Source of the DNA: an uncultured Taibaiella sp.
GTDB lineage: Bacteria > Bacteroidota > Bacteroidia > Chitinophagales > Chitinophagaceae
Direction: 5' to 3'
DNA length: 7,171 nucleotides
Assembly: GCA_946886975.1 (NCBI GenBank)
Contig: CAMPJV010000130.1
Location: forward strand, 1-7,171
Part shown: piece by piece, positions 1-5,316 of the stretch
Numbering within the stretch: the stretch's first letter is position 1
Layout: each line of letters begins with the position of its first letter
Position numbers and translations under genes: made by a program
The notes under the pieces: model-generated
What the model was told of the DNA's origin: nothing
Database searches by the model: none
Seen by the model: only the letters and a program-made list of their open reading frames with translations

Positions 1-366
1 GGATATGTTGACTTCGATGTGCCCTGGAGTCTCAATGTGGCTTACTCTGTGAATGTTGATAAGCAGTATGCCAGCTTTACCAAAACCGACACTACCATTC
101 TTACCCAAAGTCTCCTTTTCAGTGGTGATTTCAATCTCACCCCGCGCTGGAAGCTCACCTTCTCCAGCGGATACGATTTTCTTACTGGGTCGCTCACCCT
201 TACGTCCATAGATATCTATCGCGACCTCCACTGTTGGGAAATGCGCCTTGGCACTATTCCTTTCGGTCCCCGTAAAAGCTATAATTTCACGCTTGGCGTC
301 AAAGCTTCCATCCTGCAGGACCTCAAGCTTATCAGAAGGCGCGACTATCGCGACACGGTTCAGTAG
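1..366 (+). CDS. lptD: LPS-assembly outer-membrane protein LptD, C-terminal fragment
   Basis: This is the last 121 codons of a gene that begins before the window; the frame is open from base 1 and stops with TAG at 364-366. The fragment alternates short hydrophobic and polar stretches as in an outer-membrane beta-barrel. It contains the run RDLHCWEM followed by IPFG, a KSYNF segment and a DLKL..RRD ending, which I recognise as the conserved end of Bacteroidota LptD/OstA-type proteins. In that family the barrel inserts lipopolysaccharide into the outer leaflet of the outer membrane, working with LptE and the Lpt bridge. Nothing of the N-terminal OstA domain is visible here, so the call rests on the C-terminal barrel motifs only. 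No clear intrinsic terminator follows the stop; a small GGCT/AGCC stem at 371-386 lacks a U-tract. A different large outer-membrane barrel is the main alternative. Confidence 0.8.
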   Translation, partial: GYVDFDVPWSLNVAYSVNVDKQYASFTKTDTTILTQSLLFSGDFNLTPRWKLTFSSGYDFLTGSLTLTSIDIYRDLHCWEMRLGTIPFGPRKSYNFTLGVKASILQDLKLIRRRDYRDTVQ

Positions 367-448
367 CATCGGCTCCACTGGTAGCCATCAGCTTGTATTG
401 CCACCTTTTCCACCATGTTATGTGCCTAGGGCCCGTTTATTTCCTGAA

Positions 449-480
449 TTGTACATTTGCGCCTCATTTGATTATTTTTG
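449..480 (+). promoter_or_regulatory. candidate Bacteroidota-type promoter for the E2 gene
   Basis: TATTTTTG at 473-480 matches the Bacteroidota -7 consensus TAnnTTTG exactly. A TTG at 449-451 lies 21 bases upstream and could serve as the -33 element. Transcription would start near 487, leaving a leader of about 28 bases before the ATG at 515. The -33 match is only three bases, so the spacing argument is modest. If real, it makes the E2 gene independent of the upstream lptD gene. Confidence 0.5.
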
Positions 481-514
481 CTGACCAGTTCAACTATTCT
501 AACATTCAGATAAT

Positions 515-1891
515 ATGGCAATCGTAGACTTAGTAATGCCCAAGATGGGAGAGAGCATCATGGAGGCTACTGTTTTGAAGTGGCATAAGAAGCCGGGCGA
601 TAATGTGCGGATGGATGAAACAGTGCTCGAGATTGCTACAGATAAAGTAGATAGCGAAGTGCCCTCTACTGCTGAAGGAACAATTACCGAAATACTCTTT
701 AACGAAAATGATGTCGTGCCGGTAGGTACTGTTATTGCGAAGGTCGACACTGTCGGTGCTGCCACTGGTTCAACCCCTGCACCTGTCGCCGCTCCGGTTC
801 AGGCTCAGCCGCAGCCGCAGCCAGCGCCGCAAGCTGCCCCTGCAATGTCAGCGGCCGCACCCGTTGCTTCCGCACCTTCAGATGGCAACAAATTTTATAG
901 TCCGTTGGTGCTGAATATAGCAGGTAAGGAAGGCATCAGCATGTCGGAACTGGAAAACATTCCCGGCACAGGTAATGAAGGAAGGGTAACGAAAAAGGAT
1001 ATCCTCAACTACGTTTCCAACCGCCGCAATGGCGCTCCTGCGCCCGCCGCCCCTTCACAGCAGCAGGCCCCGCTGGAAGCCGCCCCTGCACCACAGCCCG
1101 CCGCGCCACAGCAACAGGCACCTGCACCTCAGCAGGCATCCCAGCCTGCTCCGCAGCCGGCAGCAGCTTCCAGCTATGGCAACAATGTAGAGATCATAGA
1201 GATGGATCGGATGCGCAAGCTCATAGCAGACCACATGGTCCGCAGTAAGGCCACATCTCCGCACGTCACGAGCTTCACCGAATGTGATGTGACCAACATC
1301 GTCCGCTGGAGAGAAAATGCAAAGAAGGATTACGAGAAAAAGTACGGAGAGAAGATCACCTTCACACCCATATTCATTGAGGCGGTAGCGAATTGCATCC
1401 GCAAATACCCAATGATCAACTGCAGTGTCGATGGCGACCGGATCATCGTTAAGAAAGATATTAATATAGGTATGGCCGCAGCACTACCAAGCGGCAATCT
1501 TATCGTCCCCGTTATCAAAAACGCTGACACCAAGAATCTCCTCGGACTTACCAAAGACGTAAACGGCCTTGCAAACGCAGCCCGCAGCAATAAGCTAAAG
1601 GCAGATGATACCCAGGGAGGTACCTTCACCATGACCAATGTCGGAACCTTCGGCAGTCTTATGGGAACGCCCATCATCAATCAGCCACAGGTAGCCATAC
1701 TCGCTGTCGGAACGATCAAGAAGCGCCCCATGGTCCTGGAGACCGAAGCTGGAGATGTTATTGCTATTCGTCACATGATGTACCTGTCGCTAAGCTACGA
1801 CCACAGGGTAGTAGATGGCTCACTCGGAGCAAGCTTCCTCACGGCAGTAGGCAATGAGCTGGAGGCTTTCGACATCAACAGAGAGATCTGA
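515..1891 (+). CDS. 2-oxo acid dehydrogenase complex E2 subunit (dihydrolipoamide acyltransferase)
   Basis: This 458-residue protein is the core acyltransferase of a 2-oxo acid dehydrogenase complex; it passes an acyl group from its swinging lipoyl arm to coenzyme A in the cytoplasm. Residues 1-79 form one lipoyl domain with the lipoylation site K44 in EIATDKVDSE. A Pro/Ala/Gln linker spans about 80-126. Residues 127-170 are a peripheral subunit-binding domain (YSPLVLNIA, then GNEGRVTKKDIL). A second PAQ-rich linker covers 172-224. The catalytic domain runs from 225 to the end, with TFTMTNVG and the active-site motif SYDHRVVDG (H430, D434). The start is supported because the lipoyl domain begins directly at the ATG. 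The ATG has no Shine-Dalgarno, only A/T-rich sequence. No E1 or E3 gene is adjacent. The single lipoyl domain and the catalytic sequence suggest a branched-chain 2-oxo acid complex, but pyruvate or 2-oxoglutarate cannot be excluded, so no symbol is given. Confidence 0.95.
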   Translation: MAIVDLVMPKMGESIMEATVLKWHKKPGDNVRMDETVLEIATDKVDSEVPSTAEGTITEILFNENDVVPVGTVIAKVDTVGAATGSTPAPVAAPVQAQPQPQPAPQAAPAMSAAAPVASAPSDGNKFYSPLVLNIAGKEGISMSELENIPGTGNEGRVTKKDILNYVSNRRNGAPAPAAPSQQQAPLEAAPAPQPAAPQQQAPAPQQASQPAPQPAAASSYGNNVEIIEMDRMRKLIADHMVRSKATSPHVTSFTECDVTNIVRWRENAKKDYEKKYGEKITFTPIFIEAVANCIRKYPMINCSVDGDRIIVKKDINIGMAAALPSGNLIVPVIKNADTKNLLGLTKDVNGLANAARSNKLKADDTQGGTFTMTNVGTFGSLMGTPIINQPQVAILAVGTIKKRPMVLETEAGDVIAIRHMMYLSLSYDHRVVDGSLGASFLTAVGNELEAFDINREI

Positions 1892-1916
1892 TGATACCAC
1901 ATATTCAAATAAATAC

Positions 1917-1950
1917 GAAAGCTGATCAACCTTGGTCAGCTTTCTTATTA
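1917..1950 (+). terminator. hairpin terminator after the E2 gene, possibly bidirectional
   Basis: Bases 1917-1927 pair with 1934-1944 in an 11-bp stem (one T-G wobble next to the loop) around the six-base loop AACCTT. TTATTA follows the 3' arm, a short U-rich tract. It starts 25 bases after the E2 stop codon. On the other strand the stem is followed by CGTATTTATTTG, so it might also stop transcripts running out of nhaA, although that gene ends about 170 bases away. Confidence 0.8.
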
Positions 1951-1998
1951 GCTTATATCTTTATTCCATACCGATTCATTACTATCTTTCTGCACATT

Positions 1999-2075
1999 TA
2001 TCGTAGAGATATCCTAGGCTTTTCCTAGACTTATCCTAGGCTTATCCCAGAAGTATCCCAGACTTAACTACGAAG
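1999..2075. repeat. array of 11-base tandem repeats in the convergent intergenic region
   Basis: Six consecutive 11-base units run from 1999 to 2064, approximate consensus TATCCTAGRCT. Units at 2010-2020 and 2032-2042 are identical (TATCCTAGGCT). The unit at 2021-2031 is TTTCCTAGACT, and 2043-2053 and 2054-2064 carry TATCCCAG. The first unit (1999-2009, TATCGTAGAGA) and a possible seventh (2065-2075) are degenerate. Two units contain the palindrome CCTAGG. The block is bracketed by TCGTAG (2001-2006) and its reverse complement CTACGA (2068-2073). It lies between the E2 terminator and the nhaA stop, outside any plausible gene. Function unknown: slipped-strand minisatellite, protein-binding array or mRNA 3'-end structure are all possible. 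Confidence 0.85.
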
Positions 2076-2116
2076 GTGCTTAGCCTCTCCATGGTCGTTG
2101 CACTCCTGCTCCCTAC

Positions 2117-3304
2117 TCACGCTAGCGTTGGTCTTTTCCTTTGCAGATATAGATACAGGAACCCTCCAACAGCCGAAATAAGTGATGCTCCCATTATCGC
2201 TACTTTCGATATGACCTGTGTCTCCTCATCACCAAAAGCCAGCGTCGCAATAAAGATAGACATCGTAAATCCGATACCTGCTATCAGCCCCACCCCAAGC
2301 AACTGGTTCCAGCCCATACTCAGCGGCAAAGTCGCTATCCTTAGCTTCACCGCCATCCAGCACATAAGGAAAATCCCAATAGGCTTACCGAGCACCAGCC
2401 CCATCATTATGCCATAGTTCACCTTCGATGTCAGCACTACCGATAAGTCTGAGGGGAAGATGATCGCCGTATTTGCCAGTGCGAACAATGGAAGAACAAT
2501 AAAGCTCACCGGGTCATGCAGCTTGTGTTCCAGCTTGTCTATCTTCCTTACAGGAATAGCAAAAGCCAGCAGAACCCCCGCAATCGTCGCATGCACGCCC
2601 GAGTTGAATACAAAATACCATAGCAAAGCGCCCAATACAAAGTAAATGGGCAGCATATTAACCTTCAGCCGGTTCAGCAATATCAGCAGCGCGAACACCA
2701 GCCCTCCAATACCCAGGTTCACCATATCCACCGAGCTGGTGTAAAACAAGGCAATGGCAACAATCGCCCCCAGGTCATCTATAATGGCCAGAGCTGTAAG
2801 GAATATCCTCACAGACAATGGAGCGCGCCTGCCCAAAAGAGAAAGGACGCCCAAAGAAAAAGCGATATCTGTTGCCATCGGCACTCCCCATCCGCTGCTA
2901 TATTCCGTGCCCCCGCACCACGCCAGGTAAATTAATGCAGGCGCCACCATTCCCCCTACTGCACCCAGTATCGGCATCAGCGATTTCTTAAAGCTCGATA
3001 GCTCCCCCGATACCAGTTCCCTTTTTATCTCCATGCCCACCAGGAAAAAGAAGATGGCCATCAGCCCGTCATTTATCACATGGAGTATTGTGTGAGGCAT
3101 TACTATTTCGGATATCGGAAAATGAATTTCCTTCAGCCAGAAAGCTATATAGGTATCACTCCACGAACTATTACTCAACACCAGGGAAAGAATAGTACAG
3201 GCGATCAGCGTAATGCCCACCGCCCTGCTGTCTCCGATAAACTGCTTAATAGGTGAAACCAGCCGCCTCTGAATCCTGATTATCTTCTTCGTAATAGTAG
3301 CCAT
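2117..3304 (-). CDS. nhaA: Na+/H+ antiporter NhaA
   Basis: The product is a 395-residue polytopic inner-membrane protein that exports Na+ (or Li+) in exchange for protons, used for sodium tolerance and cytoplasmic pH control. It has about a dozen hydrophobic segments, typical of NhaA. The hallmark pair D176-D177 in TALAIIDDLGAIVAIA corresponds to the ion-binding D163-D164 of E. coli NhaA. ATDIAFSLG (T145, D146) matches the unwound helix IV region, NSGVHATIAG carries H238 equivalent to E. coli H225, and K307 in LGKPIG fits the essential helix X lysine. GMEIKRELVSGEL is also a family signature. Length and both ends look complete; a short basic N-terminus precedes the first membrane segment. The start ATG (3302-3304) has no Shine-Dalgarno. 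The gene stands alone, convergent with E2 and divergent from the nucleotidase operon. A weak -7-like TAATTTAG lies at 3356-3363 on this strand without a good -33 partner. Confidence 0.96.
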   Translation of the reverse strand: MATITKKIIRIQRRLVSPIKQFIGDSRAVGITLIACTILSLVLSNSSWSDTYIAFWLKEIHFPISEIVMPHTILHVINDGLMAIFFFLVGMEIKRELVSGELSSFKKSLMPILGAVGGMVAPALIYLAWCGGTEYSSGWGVPMATDIAFSLGVLSLLGRRAPLSVRIFLTALAIIDDLGAIVAIALFYTSSVDMVNLGIGGLVFALLILLNRLKVNMLPIYFVLGALLWYFVFNSGVHATIAGVLLAFAIPVRKIDKLEHKLHDPVSFIVLPLFALANTAIIFPSDLSVVLTSKVNYGIMMGLVLGKPIGIFLMCWMAVKLRIATLPLSMGWNQLLGVGLIAGIGFTMSIFIATLAFGDEETQVISKVAIMGASLISAVGGFLYLYLQRKRPTLA

Positions 3305-3314
3305 CTTTGAAATT

Positions 3315-3324
3315 GTGCGCGCAC
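3315..3324. repeat. 10-base perfect palindrome in the nhaA leader
   Basis: GTGCGCGCAC is self-complementary over ten bases and sits 10 bases upstream of the nhaA ATG, inside the probable 5' untranslated region. It is markedly more GC-rich than the rest of the spacer. It could be a regulator-binding site or a chance palindrome; with no loop it would make a poor RNA hairpin by itself. Confidence 0.4.
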
Positions 3325-3336
3325 CGCTGCACTTTG

Positions 3337-3369
3337 TTTGGTGAAAGTCTCCACGCTAAATTACCTTTA
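3337..3369 (+). promoter_or_regulatory. candidate promoter for the split nucleotidase operon
   Basis: TTTG at 3337-3340 and TACCTTTA at 3362-3369 are separated by 21 bases and fit the Bacteroidota -33/-7 pattern with one mismatch (final A instead of G). Transcription would start near 3376, about 34 bases before the ATG at 3410. A second -7-like match, TAATTTCG, lies at 3370-3377 but has no TTTG at suitable distance. Confidence 0.5.
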
Positions 3370-3409
3370 TAATTTCGAATAGATTTCGCAGCCGGCAAGT
3401 CATCATTTA

Positions 3410-4156
3410 ATGAGTTCAAGAATATCCTTGTTAGTACCCCTGCTCGTCAGCGCTTTGCTGCTGGGCTGTTCCAGGCCGTTATACATTCAGGATCGAAAGC
3501 ATACGGTCTATGAAGTAAATAATGCGCAGACTGCCGATTCCGCTATGGCAAACTTCCTTAGCCCATACAAGGCCGGTGTCGATACTTTGATGAAGGTCGC
3601 TATCGGCAGAACAGACATCCCCTTGTCAAAGGCGCAGCCAGAAAGCCTTCTGGGCAACTTTGTAGCAGATGCACAGCTCGCCGCCGCGAAGAAAACCGAC
3701 AGCAGGGTAGTCGCCTCAGTGGTTAACTATGGCGGTATCCGCCTATCCTACATTCCTCCAGGGCCAATCACTCGCCGCACGCTCTACGAGCTCATGCCTT
3801 TCGAGAACCTCATCACTATTGTGGAGGTCCCCGGCGCAGTCATAAAGCAGTTTTGCGATCACATGGCGAAGGCGAAAGGGTGGCCGGTGAGTGGTATATC
3901 CTACACGTTTAAAGATCAGAAGGCTTTTGATATAATGATAGGAGGCGCCCCGGTAAATGATCACATACTTTACAAGGTCGCAGTCAGCGACTACCTGGCA
4001 AACGGTGGCGACCATTGCGACTTCCTCACCGACTTAAACAAAAAGCCCACGGCAATATTGGTGCGGGACGCCCTTATTGATTATGTGGCGCTAACAGAAA
4101 AGCAGAACAAACCACTACACCCCACCATCGAAAACAGGGTCCTTTATGCTGAATAG
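3410..4156 (+). CDS. 5'-nucleotidase C-terminal-domain lipoprotein (substrate-binding half)
   Basis: This 248-residue protein carries only the C-terminal, nucleotide-binding domain of UshA-type 5'-nucleotidases. It starts with a lipoprotein signal: hydrophobic residues 5-18, then lipobox LLGC with C20 as the predicted lipidated cysteine. The sequence after the cysteine (SRPLY) has no acidic run, so there is no sign of the surface-export signal known in Bacteroidota and the protein is probably held facing the periplasm. Domain motifs are ESLLGNFVADA (78-88), NYGGIR (106-111), GPIT..TLYELMPFEN (118-133) and the substrate loop SDYLANGGD (193-201). The metal-binding catalytic half is absent here and is encoded by the next gene, whose ATG lies inside this reading frame with an 11-base overlap (4146-4156). 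The two are almost certainly co-transcribed and translationally coupled. In fused relatives this domain recognises the nucleoside base; alone it is expected to need the partner for hydrolysis. Confidence 0.9.
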   Translation: MSSRISLLVPLLVSALLLGCSRPLYIQDRKHTVYEVNNAQTADSAMANFLSPYKAGVDTLMKVAIGRTDIPLSKAQPESLLGNFVADAQLAAAKKTDSRVVASVVNYGGIRLSYIPPGPITRRTLYELMPFENLITIVEVPGAVIKQFCDHMAKAKGWPVSGISYTFKDQKAFDIMIGGAPVNDHILYKVAVSDYLANGGDHCDFLTDLNKKPTAILVRDALIDYVALTEKQNKPLHPTIENRVLYAE

Positions 4157-5075
4157 AAGAGACTTTATCAGGAAAGCGGGTATTGGCGGAGGGCTCCTTC
4201 TTACAGGATCATTTCCCTTCGCAAGCCTTGCCGCAACGCCGCTCCGTCTCACCATATTGCATACTAATGATGTGCATAGCCGCCTTGACGCCTTCCCCGC
4301 AGACGATCGCAGATATGCAGGCCAGGGTGGAGTAGTGGCCCGGGCCGCGTTGATCAACAAGATTCGCACTGAAGTGGAACATGTGCTCCTGTTCGATTCC
4401 GGTGATATGTTTCAGGGTACGCCCTACTTTAACCTATACAAAGGCGAGCCCGAAATAAAGGCGATGAGCATGATGGGCTATGATGCCGCCACCATGGGCA
4501 ACCATGATTTCGATGCCGGTGTCGAAGGCTTTGCCCACCAGCTCCCTCATGCCCGCTTTCCCGTGCTTACGGCCAACTATGAGTTCACGGGCACAGCGCT
4601 CGACGGCAAGACAATTCCCTATACGATCTTCAGGAAAGGTGATCTAAAAATTGGGGTGTTCGGACTGGGTGTTAAGTTGAAAGGCCTTGTATCGGACGAG
4701 GCATGTAAAGGCACAAAATATCTGGAGCCCATACAAGTTGCGAGAACGATATCTGAGAAGCTGAAGAAGAGGGAGAAATGTGATATGGTCATATGTCTGT
4801 CACACCTCGGCTACGAGTATGCCTTCCCCAAGGTGAGTGACCTCATTCTCGCAAGGGAAACCGAGTATATTGACGTAATTTTGGGCGGACATACGCATAC
4901 ATTCCTTGACGAGCCCACTATGATAAAAAACAAAATAGGCAATCTTGTTACAATCAACCAGGTAGGATGGGGAGGTGTAAGATTAGGACGCCTCGACTTC
5001 CTTTTTAACAGCAAAAAAGGCACCAATCTTTCCAATGCCCAATCTGTAATCATAGGGAAACAAACAAGGGACTAA
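4146..5075 (+). CDS. Tat-exported metallophosphatase (5'-nucleotidase catalytic half)
   Basis: The 309-residue product is the calcineurin-like catalytic domain of the 5'-nucleotidase/UDP-sugar hydrolase family, which removes phosphate from nucleotides outside the cytoplasm. The N-terminus is a twin-arginine signal (NRRDFIRK with R4-R5, a glycine/leucine-rich core, then ASLAA around residue 29 as cleavage region), so it should be exported folded, probably with its metals. Metal ligands are all recognisable: D42 and H44 in HTNDVHS, D87 in FDSGD, N119-H120 in GNHDFD, H220 in LSHLG, and H249 and H251 in GGHTHTF. The protein stops after the metallophosphatase domain and lacks the C-terminal substrate domain, supplied by the upstream overlapping gene. 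The start is fixed by the signal peptide; no Shine-Dalgarno is seen, which agrees with coupling to the upstream gene. A UDP-sugar or cyclic-nucleotide substrate is possible as well as 5'-nucleotides. Confidence 0.92.
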   Translation: MLNRRDFIRKAGIGGGLLLTGSFPFASLAATPLRLTILHTNDVHSRLDAFPADDRRYAGQGGVVARAALINKIRTEVEHVLLFDSGDMFQGTPYFNLYKGEPEIKAMSMMGYDAATMGNHDFDAGVEGFAHQLPHARFPVLTANYEFTGTALDGKTIPYTIFRKGDLKIGVFGLGVKLKGLVSDEACKGTKYLEPIQVARTISEKLKKREKCDMVICLSHLGYEYAFPKVSDLILARETEYIDVILGGHTHTFLDEPTMIKNKIGNLVTINQVGWGGVRLGRLDFLFNSKKGTNLSNAQSVIIGKQTRD

Positions 5076-5316
5076 GAATTTTTTTTTTCAACAAAATGTT
5101 GGCAATTTCGTCTTCCTGAAAAAGAAAGCGAAGAAGACACCAAACACAGTGCAGTAAGGGATTTGAGGCGTCTGAACCAAAATAGTTTTTGAAGGAGATT
5201 AAAATGTCTGACACTTAATACGGATTCTTTTCCCGATAGGTGATTTTAAAAACGACGACATTATTTTCGCCTTAAGTGAAAAAATGGTATTAACTTGATG
5301 AACGAGTAACCAAAAC
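5076..5316 (+). promoter_or_regulatory. leader region upstream of dnaA
   Basis: This 241-base region has no substantial gene. A run of ten T (5079-5088) begins four bases after the nucleotidase stop but has no GC-rich stem before it, so it is not a standard terminator. CAACA-AAA-TGTTG (5089-5101) and GTCTTC/GAAGAC (5110-5115 and 5133-5138) are weak inverted repeats. Promoter-like pieces are present but imperfect: TAGTTTTTG at 5183-5191 with TTTG at 5162-5165 (17-base spacing, one extra base in the -7), and TATTTTCG at 5262-5269 without a -33. I found no match to the DnaA box TTATNCACA on either strand, so this does not look like an origin. The dnaA promoter probably lies here but cannot be placed. 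Confidence 0.4.
5204..5218 (+). CDS. possible 4-codon leader ORF (MSDT) with strong Shine-Dalgarno
   Basis: ATG TCT GAC ACT TAA at 5204-5218 is preceded by AAGGAG at 5192-5197, six bases before the ATG. This is the only clear Shine-Dalgarno in the window; the real genes here start after A/T-rich sequence. The ORF ends 98 bases before the dnaA ATG. Its start also overlaps the small inverted repeat TGTC-T-GACA (5205-5213). It could be a leader peptide, a ribosome-binding stand-by site for dnaA mRNA, a remnant of a lost gene start, or chance. The sequence alone cannot show that it is translated. Confidence 0.25.
   Translation: MSDT

Noticed and set aside
371..386. Terminator after lptD
   Set aside because: Only a 4-bp GGCT/AGCC stem and no U-tract.
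248..484. Open frame on + running out of the lptD end into the spacer
   Set aside because: It overlaps the well-supported lptD frame, has no recognisable domain and no start context; a shadow frame.
1055..1264. Cys/Leu/Arg-rich open frame on - opposite the E2 linker
   Set aside because: Its odd composition is explained by reading the Pro/Ala/Gln linker codons backwards.
1999..2075. CRISPR array
   Set aside because: Units are 11 bases and directly abutting with no spacers, and no cas gene is present.
2076..2417. 113-codon open frame on + opposite the nhaA 3' end
   Set aside because: It lies antisense to a clear antiporter gene and shows no family motif.
3410..5075. Frameshifted single 5'-nucleotidase gene
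   Set aside because: The domain order is reversed relative to the fused enzyme and each product has its own export signal, so these are two genuine genes and not a broken one.
5110..5138. Hairpin GTCTTC/GAAGAC as terminator of the nucleotidase operon
   Set aside because: Six base pairs with a 17-base loop and no following T-run make it too weak.
5076..5316. Replication origin next to dnaA
   Set aside because: No DnaA box (TTATNCACA) was found on either strand, and dnaN is not adjacent; AT-rich patches alone are not enough.
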